64,000 bases of DNA from NCBI RefSeq assembly GCF_002959965.1, contig NZ_PREV01000027.1, positions 372,001 to 436,000 of the forward strand. Reading direction: 5' to 3'. Within the stretch, counting starts at the first letter, position 1; the number at the start of each line of letters is the position of its first letter. Below, in pieces: positions 19,389 to 29,028 of this stretch. The DNA comes from Microbulbifer pacificus. Lineage in GTDB: Bacteria > Pseudomonadota > Gammaproteobacteria > Pseudomonadales > Cellvibrionaceae. A program made the position numbers and the translations under genes. The notes under the pieces were generated by a model. That model was given only the letters and a program-made list of their open reading frames with translations, was not told where the DNA came from and did not search any database.

Positions 19389-20300
19389 TTACTGCCCCGA
19401 TAAAGCCGCAAACGTATTGCACTTGTTCACATCACCGGTGGTAAATCCCTGCTTGAACCAGTAGGCGCGCTGCTCTGCGCTGCCGTGGGTGAAGGCATCC
19501 GGGGATACCGCGCGGCCGGAACGGCGTTGCAGGTGGTCGTCGCCCACGGCGGCGGCGGCGCGCAGACCTTCTTCAATATCGCCGGGCTCCAGCATGTCGC
19601 GGTCGCGGTGGGCGTAAAAGGCCCAGACACCGGCGAAGCAATCCGCCTGCAACTCAAGCATCACCGACAGACGGTTCGCGGTGACTTTGTCCGACTGCAT
19701 GCGCGCCTGCTGGACCTTTTCCGAGGTTCCCATCAGATTCTGCACATGGTGTCCCACCTCGTGGGCAATCACATAAGCAAAGGCGAAATCCCCGGGGGCA
19801 CCCAACTGCTTGAGTTCATTCAGGAAGCTGAGATCCAGATACACCTTCGCATCGCCCGGGCAGTAAAACGGACCCACCGCGGCGGAACTCAAACCACAGG
19901 CCGAGCGCACGGCGTCGTCGTAGAGCACCAGCTTGGGCGCGGTGTACTGGGAGCCCGCCTGTTGGAACAGGCCGCCCCAGGTATCCTCTGTATCGGCCAG
20001 CACCACCGATACAAACTGAGCCACCTCATCTTCCGCCCCCGCGCTTGCGGTGCCCGGGGCCGTTTGCGAATCCGGCAACGTGGGCGACTCGGTATTGGTG
20101 TTGCCGGAAAACAGGTTCCCGCCAAAAAAATAAAGCGCCGCCAGCGCCAGCAGAATCAGCCAGCCAGTTTTGCTGCGCAACAGGAATGGCGCCAGGGCCA
20201 GCAGGTTGCCGAGCCCGCCGCCCATTCCGCCACCACCGGGGGAGGGCTGTCCGCGACGATCTTCCACATTCGAACTTCTGCGACCCTGACGCCAGCGCAT
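19389..20300 (-). CDS. ypfJ: YpfJ-type neutral zinc metallopeptidase
   Basis: Membrane-anchored zinc metallopeptidase of 303 aa resembling YpfJ (KPN_02809 family). A Gly-rich cytosolic start is followed by one transmembrane segment (GWLILLALAALYFFGG), so the catalytic domain should face the periplasm. The zinc motif is HEVGHHVQN with a third ligand in LELQADCFAGVWA. Other family blocks are PGDAKVYLDLSF and HGSAEQRAYWFKQGF. Cysteines (SACG, FYCPG, DCFAG, NKCN) may form disulfides. The natural substrate is not known. ATG at 20300; element D lies after the stop. It is divergent from the next gene. Confidence 0.9.
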   Translation of the reverse strand: MRWRQGRRSSNVEDRRGQPSPGGGGMGGGLGNLLALAPFLLRSKTGWLILLALAALYFFGGNLFSGNTNTESPTLPDSQTAPGTASAGAEDEVAQFVSVVLADTEDTWGGLFQQAGSQYTAPKLVLYDDAVRSACGLSSAAVGPFYCPGDAKVYLDLSFLNELKQLGAPGDFAFAYVIAHEVGHHVQNLMGTSEKVQQARMQSDKVTANRLSVMLELQADCFAGVWAFYAHRDRDMLEPGDIEEGLRAAAAVGDDHLQRRSGRAVSPDAFTHGSAEQRAYWFKQGFTTGDVNKCNTFAALSGQ

Positions 20301-20502
20301 GGTGTACCCCTATGATTCACATCCGCGTATTGATTTCAGCATAGAACAGCTGGCGCTATTTTCTGTTTTATCTTTGCGACCATATCCTTAACCGGCAGGC
20401 AGCAGTGGTATCTTTGTCGCCTTATCGGCCTCATTGGAGGCGAGCAGACCGCGTCTTTCATTGTGCAGCGGTTCCCTAAAAATTGACCGAGGGGCGGATA
20501 CT

Positions 20503-21078
20503 TTGTCGTTGATTCCACTTTTTCCACTCCATATGGCGCTGTTTCCCGGCGTGACCCTGCCGCTGCGGATTTTTGAGCAGCGCTATCTGCGTCTGGTGAC
20601 GGAATCCCTCAAGAACGATACCGGCTTCGGCGTCGCGCTGATCCGCAGTGGTCGTGAAGTGGGGCCGGCGGATGTCTGGCCGCTGGGGCTGTATGTGCGT
20701 ATCGTCGACTGGAGTCAGGGCGAGGAGGGGTTGCTGCATATCGAGGTGGCAGGAGAGTCGCGCTTTCGCATACTGGAGACCTACGCGGAGGACGACGGCC
20801 TGTTGATGGCGGACGTGGAGTGGCTGCCGGATGAGGAGTCCCACCCGGTGCCGGACAGCTGCGATGGGCTGCTCGCGGTCCTCAATGAGCTCAAACAGCA
20901 TACCGCCGTGCTCGCGCTCAAGTTTGCGCCGGTGGAGAGTGCCGAGGCGCTGTCGTGGCAACTGGCGCAACTGCTGCCGCTGGATGACGCCGTGCGGCTG
21001 GAGCTGCTGGCCAGCCAGGATCCTCTGGAGCGGCTCGCGCATATCGCCGCCAATCTGGACCAGTGGGCCAGGCAGTAG
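20503..21078 (+). CDS. LON substrate-binding domain protein
   Basis: Soluble protein of 191 aa that consists of the N-terminal (substrate-recognition) domain of Lon protease without its ATPase or protease domains. The pattern IPLFPLHMALFPGVTLPLRIFEQRYLRL is distinctive. It probably binds proteins or peptides, but no activity is established for this stand-alone class. The start is a TTG at 20503, chosen because the family begins at this point and GAGGGG lies 9 bp upstream; an ATG further upstream (20434) adds non-conserved residues. It is followed by the DUF2339 gene 68 bp later. Confidence 0.82.
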   Translation: MSLIPLFPLHMALFPGVTLPLRIFEQRYLRLVTESLKNDTGFGVALIRSGREVGPADVWPLGLYVRIVDWSQGEEGLLHIEVAGESRFRILETYAEDDGLLMADVEWLPDEESHPVPDSCDGLLAVLNELKQHTAVLALKFAPVESAEALSWQLAQLLPLDDAVRLELLASQDPLERLAHIAANLDQWARQ

Positions 21079-21146
21079 TCCGGCGCAAACACGGCCGCGA
21101 TTACCGCGGAGCACTGAGATAACAATAAGCGGAAGTTTGGGGATCC

Positions 21147-23765
21147 ATGGACAATCTGGTTTTACTCGGCGTACTGCTGGTTCTGACCGTCGTGGTCGGC
21201 TCCTTCATGGGCATTTTTGCCTTTGCGGAAGTGAAAAGTCTGCGCGGCGAGGTGCGCCGCTTGCACGCCGCCATCGACGCGGCGCGGGGGCCGGTGCCTG
21301 CCGCGACGCCTCCAATCGCATCGGTAGCACCTCCGGTGCCCACTCCGGCAGCCAGTAGCCTGGGCAGTAGCTCGGGCCCGTCGGCGCCCCTCGATGAATT
21401 CGAGCTGCCCGACCTGGACATTTCGACGCCGGAGCCCGCCTCAGATCCGGTGTCCGCCAGGGAGAGCTTCTGGGAACGGATGCAGCAGAACTGGATGGTG
21501 TGGCTTGGTGGAGCCTGTGTCGCACTGTCGGGGGTTTTTCTCGCGCGCTACGGCATAGAGCAGGGGTTATTGGGGCCGCGGGTGCGCGTGGCAATGGGGC
21601 TGGTCACCGCTCTGGCCCTGTATATTGCCTCGGATGTGTTGCGCCGCAGGACCGGCGGCAGTCATCCGTCGTTTGCCGCGCTGGCGGGGGGCGGTGCCAT
21701 AACGGCGTTTGCGGCCATTCTGTCTGCGGTGCACCTGTACCAGTTGATCGAGCCCGGTTTCGCCTTCGGAATGCTCGCGCTGGTCGCGCTCGTCACTATG
21801 TGGCTGGCGCGGCTGCATGGTCCGGTGCTCGCAGCGATCGGCATGCTGGGGGCCTATTCCGTACCGATTCTGGTATCTACCGGTGACGGCAACGTCCTTG
21901 GCGCCATGGTGTACGCGCTGATCATTTCCGTGTCGGTACTGTTGCTGCTGCGGCATGTGTATCGCAGCTGGTTGTGGTTCGGGCTGCTCGCCGGCGCCCT
22001 GTTGTGGTGGTTAATCTCGATGTTCGGGCACCAGGCCGATGGCTGGCGCGGCCCCTATCTCGCGGCCCTGGCGTACCTGCTGCTGGCCGTTATCCAGGGC
22101 GACTGGGCGCTGCAGCGGCGCGATGCCGGTGATGACCGGGTGACCGCGAGCAAACTCGCTCCGTTGTTGCTGCCGAGTCTGCTGCTACTGGTTGCCGCCC
22201 AGTGTCTGTCGATCTTCCGCGAGGGTTTCCCGTCCTCGTCCCTTCTGTCTGCGCTCTGGGCCTGGAGCCCACTGGCACTGGTGCTGTTGGCGGCGGCACG
22301 CCGACGGGCAGCGCTGGCACCGCTTCCCTGGCTGCTGCTGCTGGGGCAGTTGGCGGCCTGGCTGGCCGGGCGGATGGATCAGTGGGGTGCGGCGCAGGTA
22401 CAGCTTGTGCCATTGCCGTCGGCGCTACAGGGTAGCTTCCTCCTGTTTCTCGCCATTACCGCCGGGCTCTTCACCGGGCTCGCTCTGCTCAATTACCGCG
22501 CCGGCGCCGCACGATACTGGTGGGCGTCTCTAGCAGTGATGGCGCCGTTGCTGTCGTTGCCACTGGGGTACGTATTGGCGAGCGACGGACTGCCGCTTTA
22601 CTGGTGGTGCCTGTACGCAGCGGTGTTTGGCGCCGTGTTCCTGTATCTCGGCAGTTACGGTGCCGGGCGCAGCTGGCACAAGTCCATGGTGGTCTGGCTG
22701 TTTATCGCCGGGCATTTTGCCTACAGTCTCGCGGCCTGCCTGTGGCTGGAGCAGGCGAGCCTGACCCTCGCGCTGGCGCTGCAGGCGGTTTCGCTCGCCT
22801 GGATCATCCGGCGTTTCGAGGTGCCGGCGTTGGGGTGGCTGCTGAAAGGCGTGTTGCTGCTGGTAGTGGTGCGCCTGACCCTGAACCCCTGGCTGCTGAG
22901 TTACAGCGACGGCACTCACTGGTCTCTGTGGACCTACGGTGGCTCAGCACTGAGCGCCTGGCTCGCCACCCGAATCCTGCGTGATCAGCACCCGGCACTG
23001 GCGCGTTGGACCGAAGCGGTGACGCTGCACCTGCTGGTGCTGGCGCTTTGGGCGGAGAGTCGCTATTGGCTATACGGCGGCAATGCCTTTGCCGCTCACT
23101 ACAGTTTTACCGAAGCGGTCATCAATATGTGGCTGTTTACCGGTCTTGGGCTGGTGTATTACCGCAAGAGTCTGTTGATTGACGGCTTCGCCCGTTGGTA
23201 CGACGGATACGGGCGTCTGTTGATCCTGGCGGCTGCGGCAAACTATGCGGCGATTCTGTTTGCCACCGCCATCAGCGAGCCCTGGGTGTGGCGCTCGGTG
23301 AGCGACAGGCCGCTGCTGAACATGCTGTTGCCCGCCTTTGCCGGTCCTGTGCTGCTGGCGTGGCTGGTAAGCCGCTGGTACCTGCCGCGCGTGCGCCGAC
23401 TGGCGGGGCTGGTGTCGGCAGCGGCGGCCTTTATCTGGATATCGTTGGAAGTGCGCCACCTGTGGCAGGGAAATATTCGTCTCGACACGGCCACCGAGAC
23501 CGGCGAGTTGTACACCTATTCCGCGGTGTGGCTGTTGCTCGCAGTGGTGGGGATCCTGTCTGGCAGTTGGCGCGGTTGGCGCCGTTGTTATCGTGGCGGC
23601 ATGGCGGTGTTGGCGCTGGTGATCGTGAAACTGTTCCTTGTGGATATGGCGGGGCTCGAAGGCTTGTTGCGGGTGGCCTCCTTCATGGGGATGGGGCTGG
23701 CCCTGTTGGGGATCGCCTATCTGCACCAGAAACTGGGGCGCATCAGCACCGGCCAGACCCCCTGA
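21147..23765 (+). CDS. DUF2339 multi-helix membrane protein
   Basis: Large polytopic membrane protein of 872 aa. An N-terminal transmembrane helix and a Pro/Ser/Ala-rich linker (about 45-100) precede the family block FWERMQQNWMVWLGGACVAL and GVFLARYGIEQGLLGPRVR. Then more than 20 hydrophobic segments follow to the end. This is the DUF2339 pattern; the molecular function is unknown, though such proteins are found in many proteobacteria. Many Trp residues. ATG at 21147. It is the last gene before a gap with a candidate proA promoter. Confidence 0.82.
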   Translation: MDNLVLLGVLLVLTVVVGSFMGIFAFAEVKSLRGEVRRLHAAIDAARGPVPAATPPIASVAPPVPTPAASSLGSSSGPSAPLDEFELPDLDISTPEPASDPVSARESFWERMQQNWMVWLGGACVALSGVFLARYGIEQGLLGPRVRVAMGLVTALALYIASDVLRRRTGGSHPSFAALAGGGAITAFAAILSAVHLYQLIEPGFAFGMLALVALVTMWLARLHGPVLAAIGMLGAYSVPILVSTGDGNVLGAMVYALIISVSVLLLLRHVYRSWLWFGLLAGALLWWLISMFGHQADGWRGPYLAALAYLLLAVIQGDWALQRRDAGDDRVTASKLAPLLLPSLLLLVAAQCLSIFREGFPSSSLLSALWAWSPLALVLLAAARRRAALAPLPWLLLLGQLAAWLAGRMDQWGAAQVQLVPLPSALQGSFLLFLAITAGLFTGLALLNYRAGAARYWWASLAVMAPLLSLPLGYVLASDGLPLYWWCLYAAVFGAVFLYLGSYGAGRSWHKSMVVWLFIAGHFAYSLAACLWLEQASLTLALALQAVSLAWIIRRFEVPALGWLLKGVLLLVVVRLTLNPWLLSYSDGTHWSLWTYGGSALSAWLATRILRDQHPALARWTEAVTLHLLVLALWAESRYWLYGGNAFAAHYSFTEAVINMWLFTGLGLVYYRKSLLIDGFARWYDGYGRLLILAAAANYAAILFATAISEPWVWRSVSDRPLLNMLLPAFAGPVLLAWLVSRWYLPRVRRLAGLVSAAAAFIWISLEVRHLWQGNIRLDTATETGELYTYSAVWLLLAVVGILSGSWRGWRRCYRGGMAVLALVIVKLFLVDMAGLEGLLRVASFMGMGLALLGIAYLHQKLGRISTGQTP

Positions 23766-23803
23766 GCATATTTTGTGGGGGCAGAATTCCGGCGAGGTTA
23801 CGG

Positions 23804-23809
23804 TATACT
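23804..23809 (+). promoter_or_regulatory. candidate -10 for proA
   Basis: TATACT 39 bp after the DUF2339 stop, with no good -35 at the normal spacing. A second AT-rich hexamer TATAAA is at 23900-23905. Either could drive the proA operon. Confidence 0.35.
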
Positions 23810-23868
23810 GCGCGCCCGTTTTCCGGGGGTGCATTTGTATACGCCAATGTACCGAAAAGGAAAACCCG

Positions 23869-23890
23869 GCGGGATCGAGGCAGATCCCGC
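23869..23890 (+). repeat. hairpin in the proA leader
   Basis: GCGGGATC (23869-23876) and GATCCCGC (23883-23890), a perfect 8-bp stem with a 6-nt loop, 42 bp before the proA start. It may be an attenuation or processing structure, or the terminator of the gene upstream. No T run. Confidence 0.4.
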
Positions 23891-23931
23891 TCGATTGCGT
23901 ATAAAACGCGTAAATTGAATGGAGATCAGCG

Positions 23932-25248
23932 GTGAACAGTGTCAGCGAGAGCGCGGCGAGCGCGACCACGGTCGGACAAGCACAGGGACAAGAAGGTACC
24001 GAAGCCAGAATGCAGGCCATGGGGCGCGCCGCGCGTGCCGCCGCCCGCCTGATGGCCCGCGCTGACACCGGAAGTAAAAACGCTGCGCTCAGAGCCATCG
24101 CCGCGGAGCTGGATGCCCAGCGACCGCAACTGGCGACGGCCAACGCTGTAGACATGCAGAAGGGCCGTGACAGCGGCCTCGACGCGGCGCTGCTGGACCG
24201 TCTCGAACTGACCGATGCCCGTATCGACGGAATGATCGAGGGGTTGCTCCAGATCGCAGAGCTGCCGGATCCGGTGGGCGAGGTCAGTGACCTCAAATAT
24301 CGCCCTACCGGAATCCAGGTGGGCAAGATGCGCGTGCCGCTCGGAGTCGTGGGGATTATTTACGAGTCCCGCCCCAATGTGACCATCGATGCCGCCAGCC
24401 TGTGTCTGAAATCCGGCAACGCCACGATTTTGCGCGGTGGCAGCGAGGCTTTGCACTCCAACGGCGCCATCGCCGCCTGCATTGCCACTGGCCTGAAGCA
24501 GGCGGGATTACCGGAAACTGCGGTGCAGGTGGTGGATACCACCGATCGCGCGGCGGTGGGTGCACTGATTTCCATGCCGGAGTACGTGGACGTTATCGTT
24601 CCCCGCGGAGGCAGGGGACTGATCGAGCGCATCAGCCGCGAAGCGCGGGTGCCGGTGATCAAGCATCTCGACGGTATTTGTCATGTCTATCTGGATGACC
24701 GCGCCGATCCGGAAAAGGCGTTCAATATTGCGCTGAACGCCAAGACCCATCGTTATGGGGTGTGCAACGCGATGGAAACGTTGCTGGTGGCCGAGGCCGT
24801 GGCGGCGGATTTCCTGCCCCGCCTGGCCGCGGCCTATCGTGAGAAAGGTGTGGAGCTGCGCGGTTGTGAAGCGACGTGCGCCATCGTGCCCCAGGCACTG
24901 CCGGCGACGGAGGAAGACTGGGCTACGGAATATCTGGCGCCGGTGCTGTCCATCCGTGTGGTCGCGGATATGGACGCGGCGATGGACCACATCGCCCAGT
25001 ACAGCTCAGGCCACACCGAGTCCATCGTCACCGAGGACTACAGCCGCGCGCGCCGTTTTATGGCAGAGGTGGATTCCGCTTCCGTGATGGTCAACGCGTC
25101 CACCCGCTTCGCGGATGGCTTTGAATACGGCCTGGGCGCGGAAATCGGTATCAGCACCGACAAAATCCACGCCCGCGGGCCGGTGGGGCTCGAGGGCCTT
25201 ACCTCGCAGAAATGGATCGTGTTCGGGGACGGGCATATCCGCCAGTAG
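23932..25248 (+). CDS. proA: Glutamate-5-semialdehyde dehydrogenase
   Basis: ProA, 438 aa, reduces glutamyl-5-phosphate with NADPH in proline synthesis. Family blocks are [36 protein letters not shown] and [18 protein letters not shown]; the catalytic Cys lies in [11 protein letters not shown]. The end has [21 protein letters not shown], then [14 protein letters not shown]. The start GTG at 23932 is preceded by GGAGATC; it gives a Ser/Thr-rich lead, and an internal ATG ([11 protein letters not shown]) is the main alternative. It leads the proA-nadD-rsfS-rlmH-mrdA run. Confidence 0.95.
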   Translation: MNSVSESAASATTVGQAQGQEGTEARMQAMGRAARAAARLMARADTGSKNAALRAIAAELDAQRPQLATANAVDMQKGRDSGLDAALLDRLELTDARIDGMIEGLLQIAELPDPVGEVSDLKYRPTGIQVGKMRVPLGVVGIIYESRPNVTIDAASLCLKSGNATILRGGSEALHSNGAIAACIATGLKQAGLPETAVQVVDTTDRAAVGALISMPEYVDVIVPRGGRGLIERISREARVPVIKHLDGICHVYLDDRADPEKAFNIALNAKTHRYGVCNAMETLLVAEAVAADFLPRLAAAYREKGVELRGCEATCAIVPQALPATEEDWATEYLAPVLSIRVVADMDAAMDHIAQYSSGHTESIVTEDYSRARRFMAEVDSASVMVNASTRFADGFEYGLGAEIGISTDKIHARGPVGLEGLTSQKWIVFGDGHIRQ

Positions 25249-25285
25249 TGGCGGAAAGAGTGTTATTTCCGGAAAGCGCATGGGC

Positions 25286-25400
25286 GGTACTGCTACCGGG
25301 TGCGGCTTTGTGAGACACGCCGTGAACCCATCCATGGGGGCTCGGCTGCGGCCATCCAGGCCGCAGACGGTCTCACAAAGCCGCACCCGGTATCAGCACC
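25286..25400 (+). repeat. Nested palindromic element E (type I core)
   Basis: Outer arms 25286-25316 and 25370-25400 pair at 29 of 31 positions. The core (25317-25342) is identical to that of elements C and D. The inner stem is different: 25343-25352 with 25360-25369 (CGGCTGCGGC side), with one mismatch, so it can change while staying paired. It begins 38 bp after proA and ends 24 bp before the nadD start, within the operon gap. Flanked by GGC and TTCGCAT. Confidence 0.94.
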
Positions 25401-25423
25401 TTCGCATAAGGTAAGGTGGCTAC

Positions 25424-26071
25424 TTGGGAGCGTATTTAAAAACCATCGCCCTGTTCGGCGGCACCTTCAACCCGGTGCATTTCGGCCATCTGCGCATGGC
25501 GCTGGAACTGAAGGAAGCATTGGGCTTTGACGAAATGCGCCTGCTGCCCTCCCACCAGCCGGCGCACCGCGCCGAACCGGGGGTGGGCGCGAGTGCCCGA
25601 CGCGACATGCTGGCGCTGGCGCTGGAAGGGTGTCCGGAGCTTGTGCTGGACGAGCGCGAGCTGGCGCGAGACGGACCCACCTATACCGTGGATACGCTGG
25701 AAGAACTGCGGCAGGAGCTGGGCGAGAAAGTCTCGATCAGCTTCTGCATGGGGCTCGATTCCCTGCTGGGCCTGCCGGGCTGGCACCGCTGGGAGCGGCT
25801 GGTGGAACTGGCCCACCTGGTAGTGGTGACCCGCCCCGGCTGGCAGATGCCACGGGACGGTGAGGTGGCGGAATTGCTGGCCCGCTGCCGCGGGACCATG
25901 GACGATATTCGCGGGCAGGCGGCCGGGCATATCCTGGTGCGGGAGCAGACCCTGTTGCCGATTTCCGCCACCGCAATCCGCAGCCTGATTGGCCGCGGCC
26001 GCTCGGCTCAGTTTCTGCTGCCGGAGCGGGTACTCAATTACATTCAGATTCATCAGCTCTACCGGAGCTAA
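25424..26071 (+). CDS. nadD: Nicotinate-nucleotide adenylyltransferase
   Basis: NadD, 215 aa, makes nicotinate adenine dinucleotide from nicotinate mononucleotide and ATP in NAD synthesis. The nucleotidyltransferase signature GGTFNPVHFGHLRMALEL is clear, with the (H/T)xGH pattern, and the C-terminal LPISATAIRSLIGRG is the second ATP motif. The only reasonable start is TTG at 25424 (GAYLKTIALFGGT follows), preceded by GGTAAGGTGG. It lies in the standard order proA-nadD-rsfS. Element E sits just upstream. Confidence 0.94.
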   Translation: MGAYLKTIALFGGTFNPVHFGHLRMALELKEALGFDEMRLLPSHQPAHRAEPGVGASARRDMLALALEGCPELVLDERELARDGPTYTVDTLEELRQELGEKVSISFCMGLDSLLGLPGWHRWERLVELAHLVVVTRPGWQMPRDGEVAELLARCRGTMDDIRGQAAGHILVREQTLLPISATAIRSLIGRGRSAQFLLPERVLNYIQIHQLYRS

Positions 26072-26103
26072 AAGCAGGGGCTGAAGCCCCAGATACAGGT
26101 GTT

Positions 26104-26466
26104 ATGACTGATCTCAAGACAATTGCCGTAAATGCCCTGGAAGACCTCAAGGGCCACGACATCACCGCCCTCGACGTATCCGAACTCAGCGACGTGATGG
26201 AAACCCTCATCATCTGCACTGGTACCTCCAACCGCCAGGTGAAGTCTCTCGCCAACAACGTCGTCGAAGACGGCAAAGAGGCCGGTTTCCGTCCCATCGG
26301 TGTCGAAGGGATGGAAACTGGGGAGTGGGTGCTGGTGGACTACGGCGATGTGGTGGTACACGTGATGCAGGCGGAAACCCGCCGCTTCTACGATCTGGAA
26401 AAACTCTGGTCCATGACCCCGAACACCCGCGCCAATGCGGATGGCAGTGACCCGCATACAGACTGA
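26104..26466 (+). CDS. rsfS: Ribosomal silencing factor RsfS
   Basis: RsfS, 120 aa, binds ribosomal protein L14 on the 50S subunit and blocks subunit joining in slow growth. Conserved residues: VNALEDLKGHDITALDVSEL, TLIICTGTSNRQVKSLANNV and GVEGMETGEWVLVDYGDVVVHV. ATG at 26104, 32 bp after nadD and 9 bp before rlmH, all in one operon. Confidence 0.95.
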   Translation: MTDLKTIAVNALEDLKGHDITALDVSELSDVMETLIICTGTSNRQVKSLANNVVEDGKEAGFRPIGVEGMETGEWVLVDYGDVVVHVMQAETRRFYDLEKLWSMTPNTRANADGSDPHTD

Positions 26467-26475
26467 TACGCGCGC

Positions 26476-26952
26476 ATGAAGATCCGAATCCTGGCTGCCG
26501 GCGGCAAAATGCCCGCATGGGTGCAGGAGGGCTATGGCGAATACGCCAAGCGCCTGCCCCGGGAACTCACCCTGGAGATGGTGGAAATCCCCCTCGGCAA
26601 TCGCGGTAACAAGAATGCCGCAGCACTGGTGGAAAAGGCCCGCCAGAAAGAGGGGGAAGCCATGCTTGCGGCCATCGGTCCGCGGGATCATGTGGTGGCG
26701 CTGGAGGTTACCGGCAAGGCCTGGAGCACTGAACAGCTGTCCCGAGAGCTCGCGGGTTGGCAACTGGGCGGCAGCAATGTGTGTCTGCTTATTGGTGGAC
26801 CGGACGGACTCTCCAGAGATTGTCTGGCGCGCGCTAACCAGAAATGGTCTCTGTCGGCGCTCACCATGCCGCACCCGCTGGTGCGGGTATTGCTGGCGGA
26901 GCAGCTTTACCGTGCCTGGACCCTGTCGGTGGGACATCCGTACCATAAATAG
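26476..26952 (+). CDS. rlmH: 23S rRNA (pseudouridine-1915-N3)-methyltransferase RlmH
   Basis: RlmH, 158 aa, is a SPOUT-class methyltransferase that methylates pseudouridine 1915 of 23S rRNA in the assembled ribosome. The SAM-binding knot has [16 protein letters not shown], and the end [19 protein letters not shown] with GHPYHK is the RlmH hallmark. ATG at 26476. Same operon as rsfS, 153 bp before mrdA. Confidence 0.96.
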   Translation: MKIRILAAGGKMPAWVQEGYGEYAKRLPRELTLEMVEIPLGNRGNKNAAALVEKARQKEGEAMLAAIGPRDHVVALEVTGKAWSTEQLSRELAGWQLGGSNVCLLIGGPDGLSRDCLARANQKWSLSALTMPHPLVRVLLAEQLYRAWTLSVGHPYHK

Positions 26953-27105
26953 ATAGTCCCTGTTCATGTGAACTTGCTCGCCACCCCGTAGTCTCAGGAG
27001 ACCTGGGTGCTCCCCAGATACTCTCTATAGATACTCCGCAGGGACGGCAAAACTGTGTACACTTCGTGGTCATTTTCGCGCCACCGATGATCCCACTTCA
27101 CCGAA

Positions 27106-29028
27106 ATGTCTGAAAACCTGCGCTTCAAAGACCACCACACCGAGCAGCGACTGTTCCGCAACCGCATGCTTGTGGCCATTTTTGGCGTCGTGGCGTTGCT
27201 TGGAGTACTGGTGGCGCGCCTGTACAACCTGCAGATCGTCAATTACGAAAGCTACCGCACCCAGTCGGATGAAAACCGCATTCAGGTGCGCCCGGTACCG
27301 CCTACTCGGGGTCTGATCTACGACCGCAACGGCGTGCTGCTGGCGGACAACCGGGCCAGTTATACCCTCGGTATCGTGCGTGAACGGGTCAAGGACCTGG
27401 ACGCTACTCTCGAATTGCTCGGCAGTCTGGTGCAGCTGGACGATGCCGACATTGAAAAATTCAAACGCCGCCTGCAGCGCCGCCGCCCATTCGAATCCGT
27501 TCCCTTGCGCTACCGGCTGACGGAAGAGGAAATCGCCCGCATCAGCGTGAATGAATTCGATCTTCCCGGGGTTTCCGTGGAAGCTGAGCTGGTGCGCTAC
27601 TACCCGGAGACAGACCTGTTTGCCCACAGCGTCGGCTATGTGGGGCGTATCGCCGAGCGGGATCTCGCTGCGTTCTCGGAAGAGGATGTGCGTCGCTACC
27701 GTGGCACCCAGAGCATTGGCAAGGTGGGGCTGGAGCGCTCCTACGAAGACTTGCTGCTCGGCGAGGTGGGTTTTGAAAATGTGGAAACCAATGCCCGTGG
27801 CCGGGTGCTGCGGGTACTGGAACGTCACGACCCCAAACCCGGTGCCGAGTTGACTCTGCACCTGGATGCCCGCCTGCAGCAGGTAGCCACGGATGCCCTT
27901 GGCGAACATCGCGGCGCGGTGGTGGCCATCGACGTGAAGACCGGCGGCGTGCTGGCCTTTGTGAGCAAGCCCTCCTACGACCCCAACCTGTTTGTCACCG
28001 GCATCAGCTTCAAGGACTACAGCGAGCTGCGGGACTCCCTCGACGTCCCGTTGTTCAACCGAGTGGTGCAGGGGCAGTATCCGCCGGGCTCTACCCTGAA
28101 ACCGATGATGGGGCTGGGCGGTCTGGCCGCCGGTGTGATTACCGCGAACACCCGGGTTGCCGACCCGGGCTTTTTCCGTCTGCCCAATGATTCCCGCGTC
28201 TACCGCGACTGGAAACGCTGGGGACATGGAAAAAGTGTCGATCTGATCCAGGGGCTGGCGCAGAGTTGTGATGTGTACTTCTGGGATATGGCCTCGCGCT
28301 GGAATATCGACGGTATGCACGATATCGCCACCCGGTTTGGTCTCGGTGCCAAGACCGGCATAGACCTGCCACGGGAATACCCCGGGATTTTCCCATCCCG
28401 TGAGTGGAAGCGCGGGGCGCGGGGCGCGGCCTGGTATCCGGGTGACAGCCTGAACGCGGTGCTGGGACAGGGCTTCGTGCTGGCCACGCCGCTACAGCTG
28501 GCGGTGATGACGGCCACCATTGCCAATCGCGGTACCCATTACCGCCCGCAAATGGTCATGGCCATCGACGGTGTGGAGCAGCCGCCGGAAGTGCTGCACC
28601 ACGTGGACGCGCGCCCCGAGCACTGGGACCTGGTCTTCGAGGGTATGGAAGCGGTGGTTTACAGTACCCATGGTACCGGTAAGAAGGCCGGAGCCAATCT
28701 CGATTTCAAGGTGGCGGGCAAGTCTGGTACCGCACAGGTGGTGGGCATTGCCCAGGGGGCCAAATACGATTCCGATGCGCTGAAGGAACGCCACCGGGAT
28801 CACGCCCTGTTTGTGGCCTTTGCCCCGGTGGACGATCCGCAGATCGCGGTGTCGGTGCTGGTGGAAAATGGTGAAGGTGGCGGCCGGGTGGCTGCACCGG
28901 TGGCGCGGGAAGTTTTCTACGATTGGATGTCGCGTGCCTATGAGGACACGGCCAGTACCCACACCTGGCGGCCGCCGTTGTTGCCGCTGATGTCGCCGCC
29001 TTCCGAGGAGGAATATACCCGTGGCTAG
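27106..29028 (+). CDS. mrdA: Penicillin-binding protein 2 (peptidoglycan transpeptidase)
   Basis: PBP2, 640 aa, is the class B transpeptidase of the elongasome, cross-linking peptidoglycan on the cylinder with RodA and MreBCD. An N-terminal transmembrane segment (FGVVALLGVLVARLYNLQI) precedes a pedestal region (PVPPTRGLIYDRNGVLLADN). The active site shows the SxxK motif GSTLKPMMG, the SxN-equivalent QSCDVYFWD and the KSG triad in GKSGTAQVVG. Length is normal. ATG at 27106. It overlaps rodA by 8 bp. Confidence 0.97.
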   Translation: MSENLRFKDHHTEQRLFRNRMLVAIFGVVALLGVLVARLYNLQIVNYESYRTQSDENRIQVRPVPPTRGLIYDRNGVLLADNRASYTLGIVRERVKDLDATLELLGSLVQLDDADIEKFKRRLQRRRPFESVPLRYRLTEEEIARISVNEFDLPGVSVEAELVRYYPETDLFAHSVGYVGRIAERDLAAFSEEDVRRYRGTQSIGKVGLERSYEDLLLGEVGFENVETNARGRVLRVLERHDPKPGAELTLHLDARLQQVATDALGEHRGAVVAIDVKTGGVLAFVSKPSYDPNLFVTGISFKDYSELRDSLDVPLFNRVVQGQYPPGSTLKPMMGLGGLAAGVITANTRVADPGFFRLPNDSRVYRDWKRWGHGKSVDLIQGLAQSCDVYFWDMASRWNIDGMHDIATRFGLGAKTGIDLPREYPGIFPSREWKRGARGAAWYPGDSLNAVLGQGFVLATPLQLAVMTATIANRGTHYRPQMVMAIDGVEQPPEVLHHVDARPEHWDLVFEGMEAVVYSTHGTGKKAGANLDFKVAGKSGTAQVVGIAQGAKYDSDALKERHRDHALFVAFAPVDDPQIAVSVLVENGEGGGRVAAPVAREVFYDWMSRAYEDTASTHTWRPPLLPLMSPPSEEEYTRG

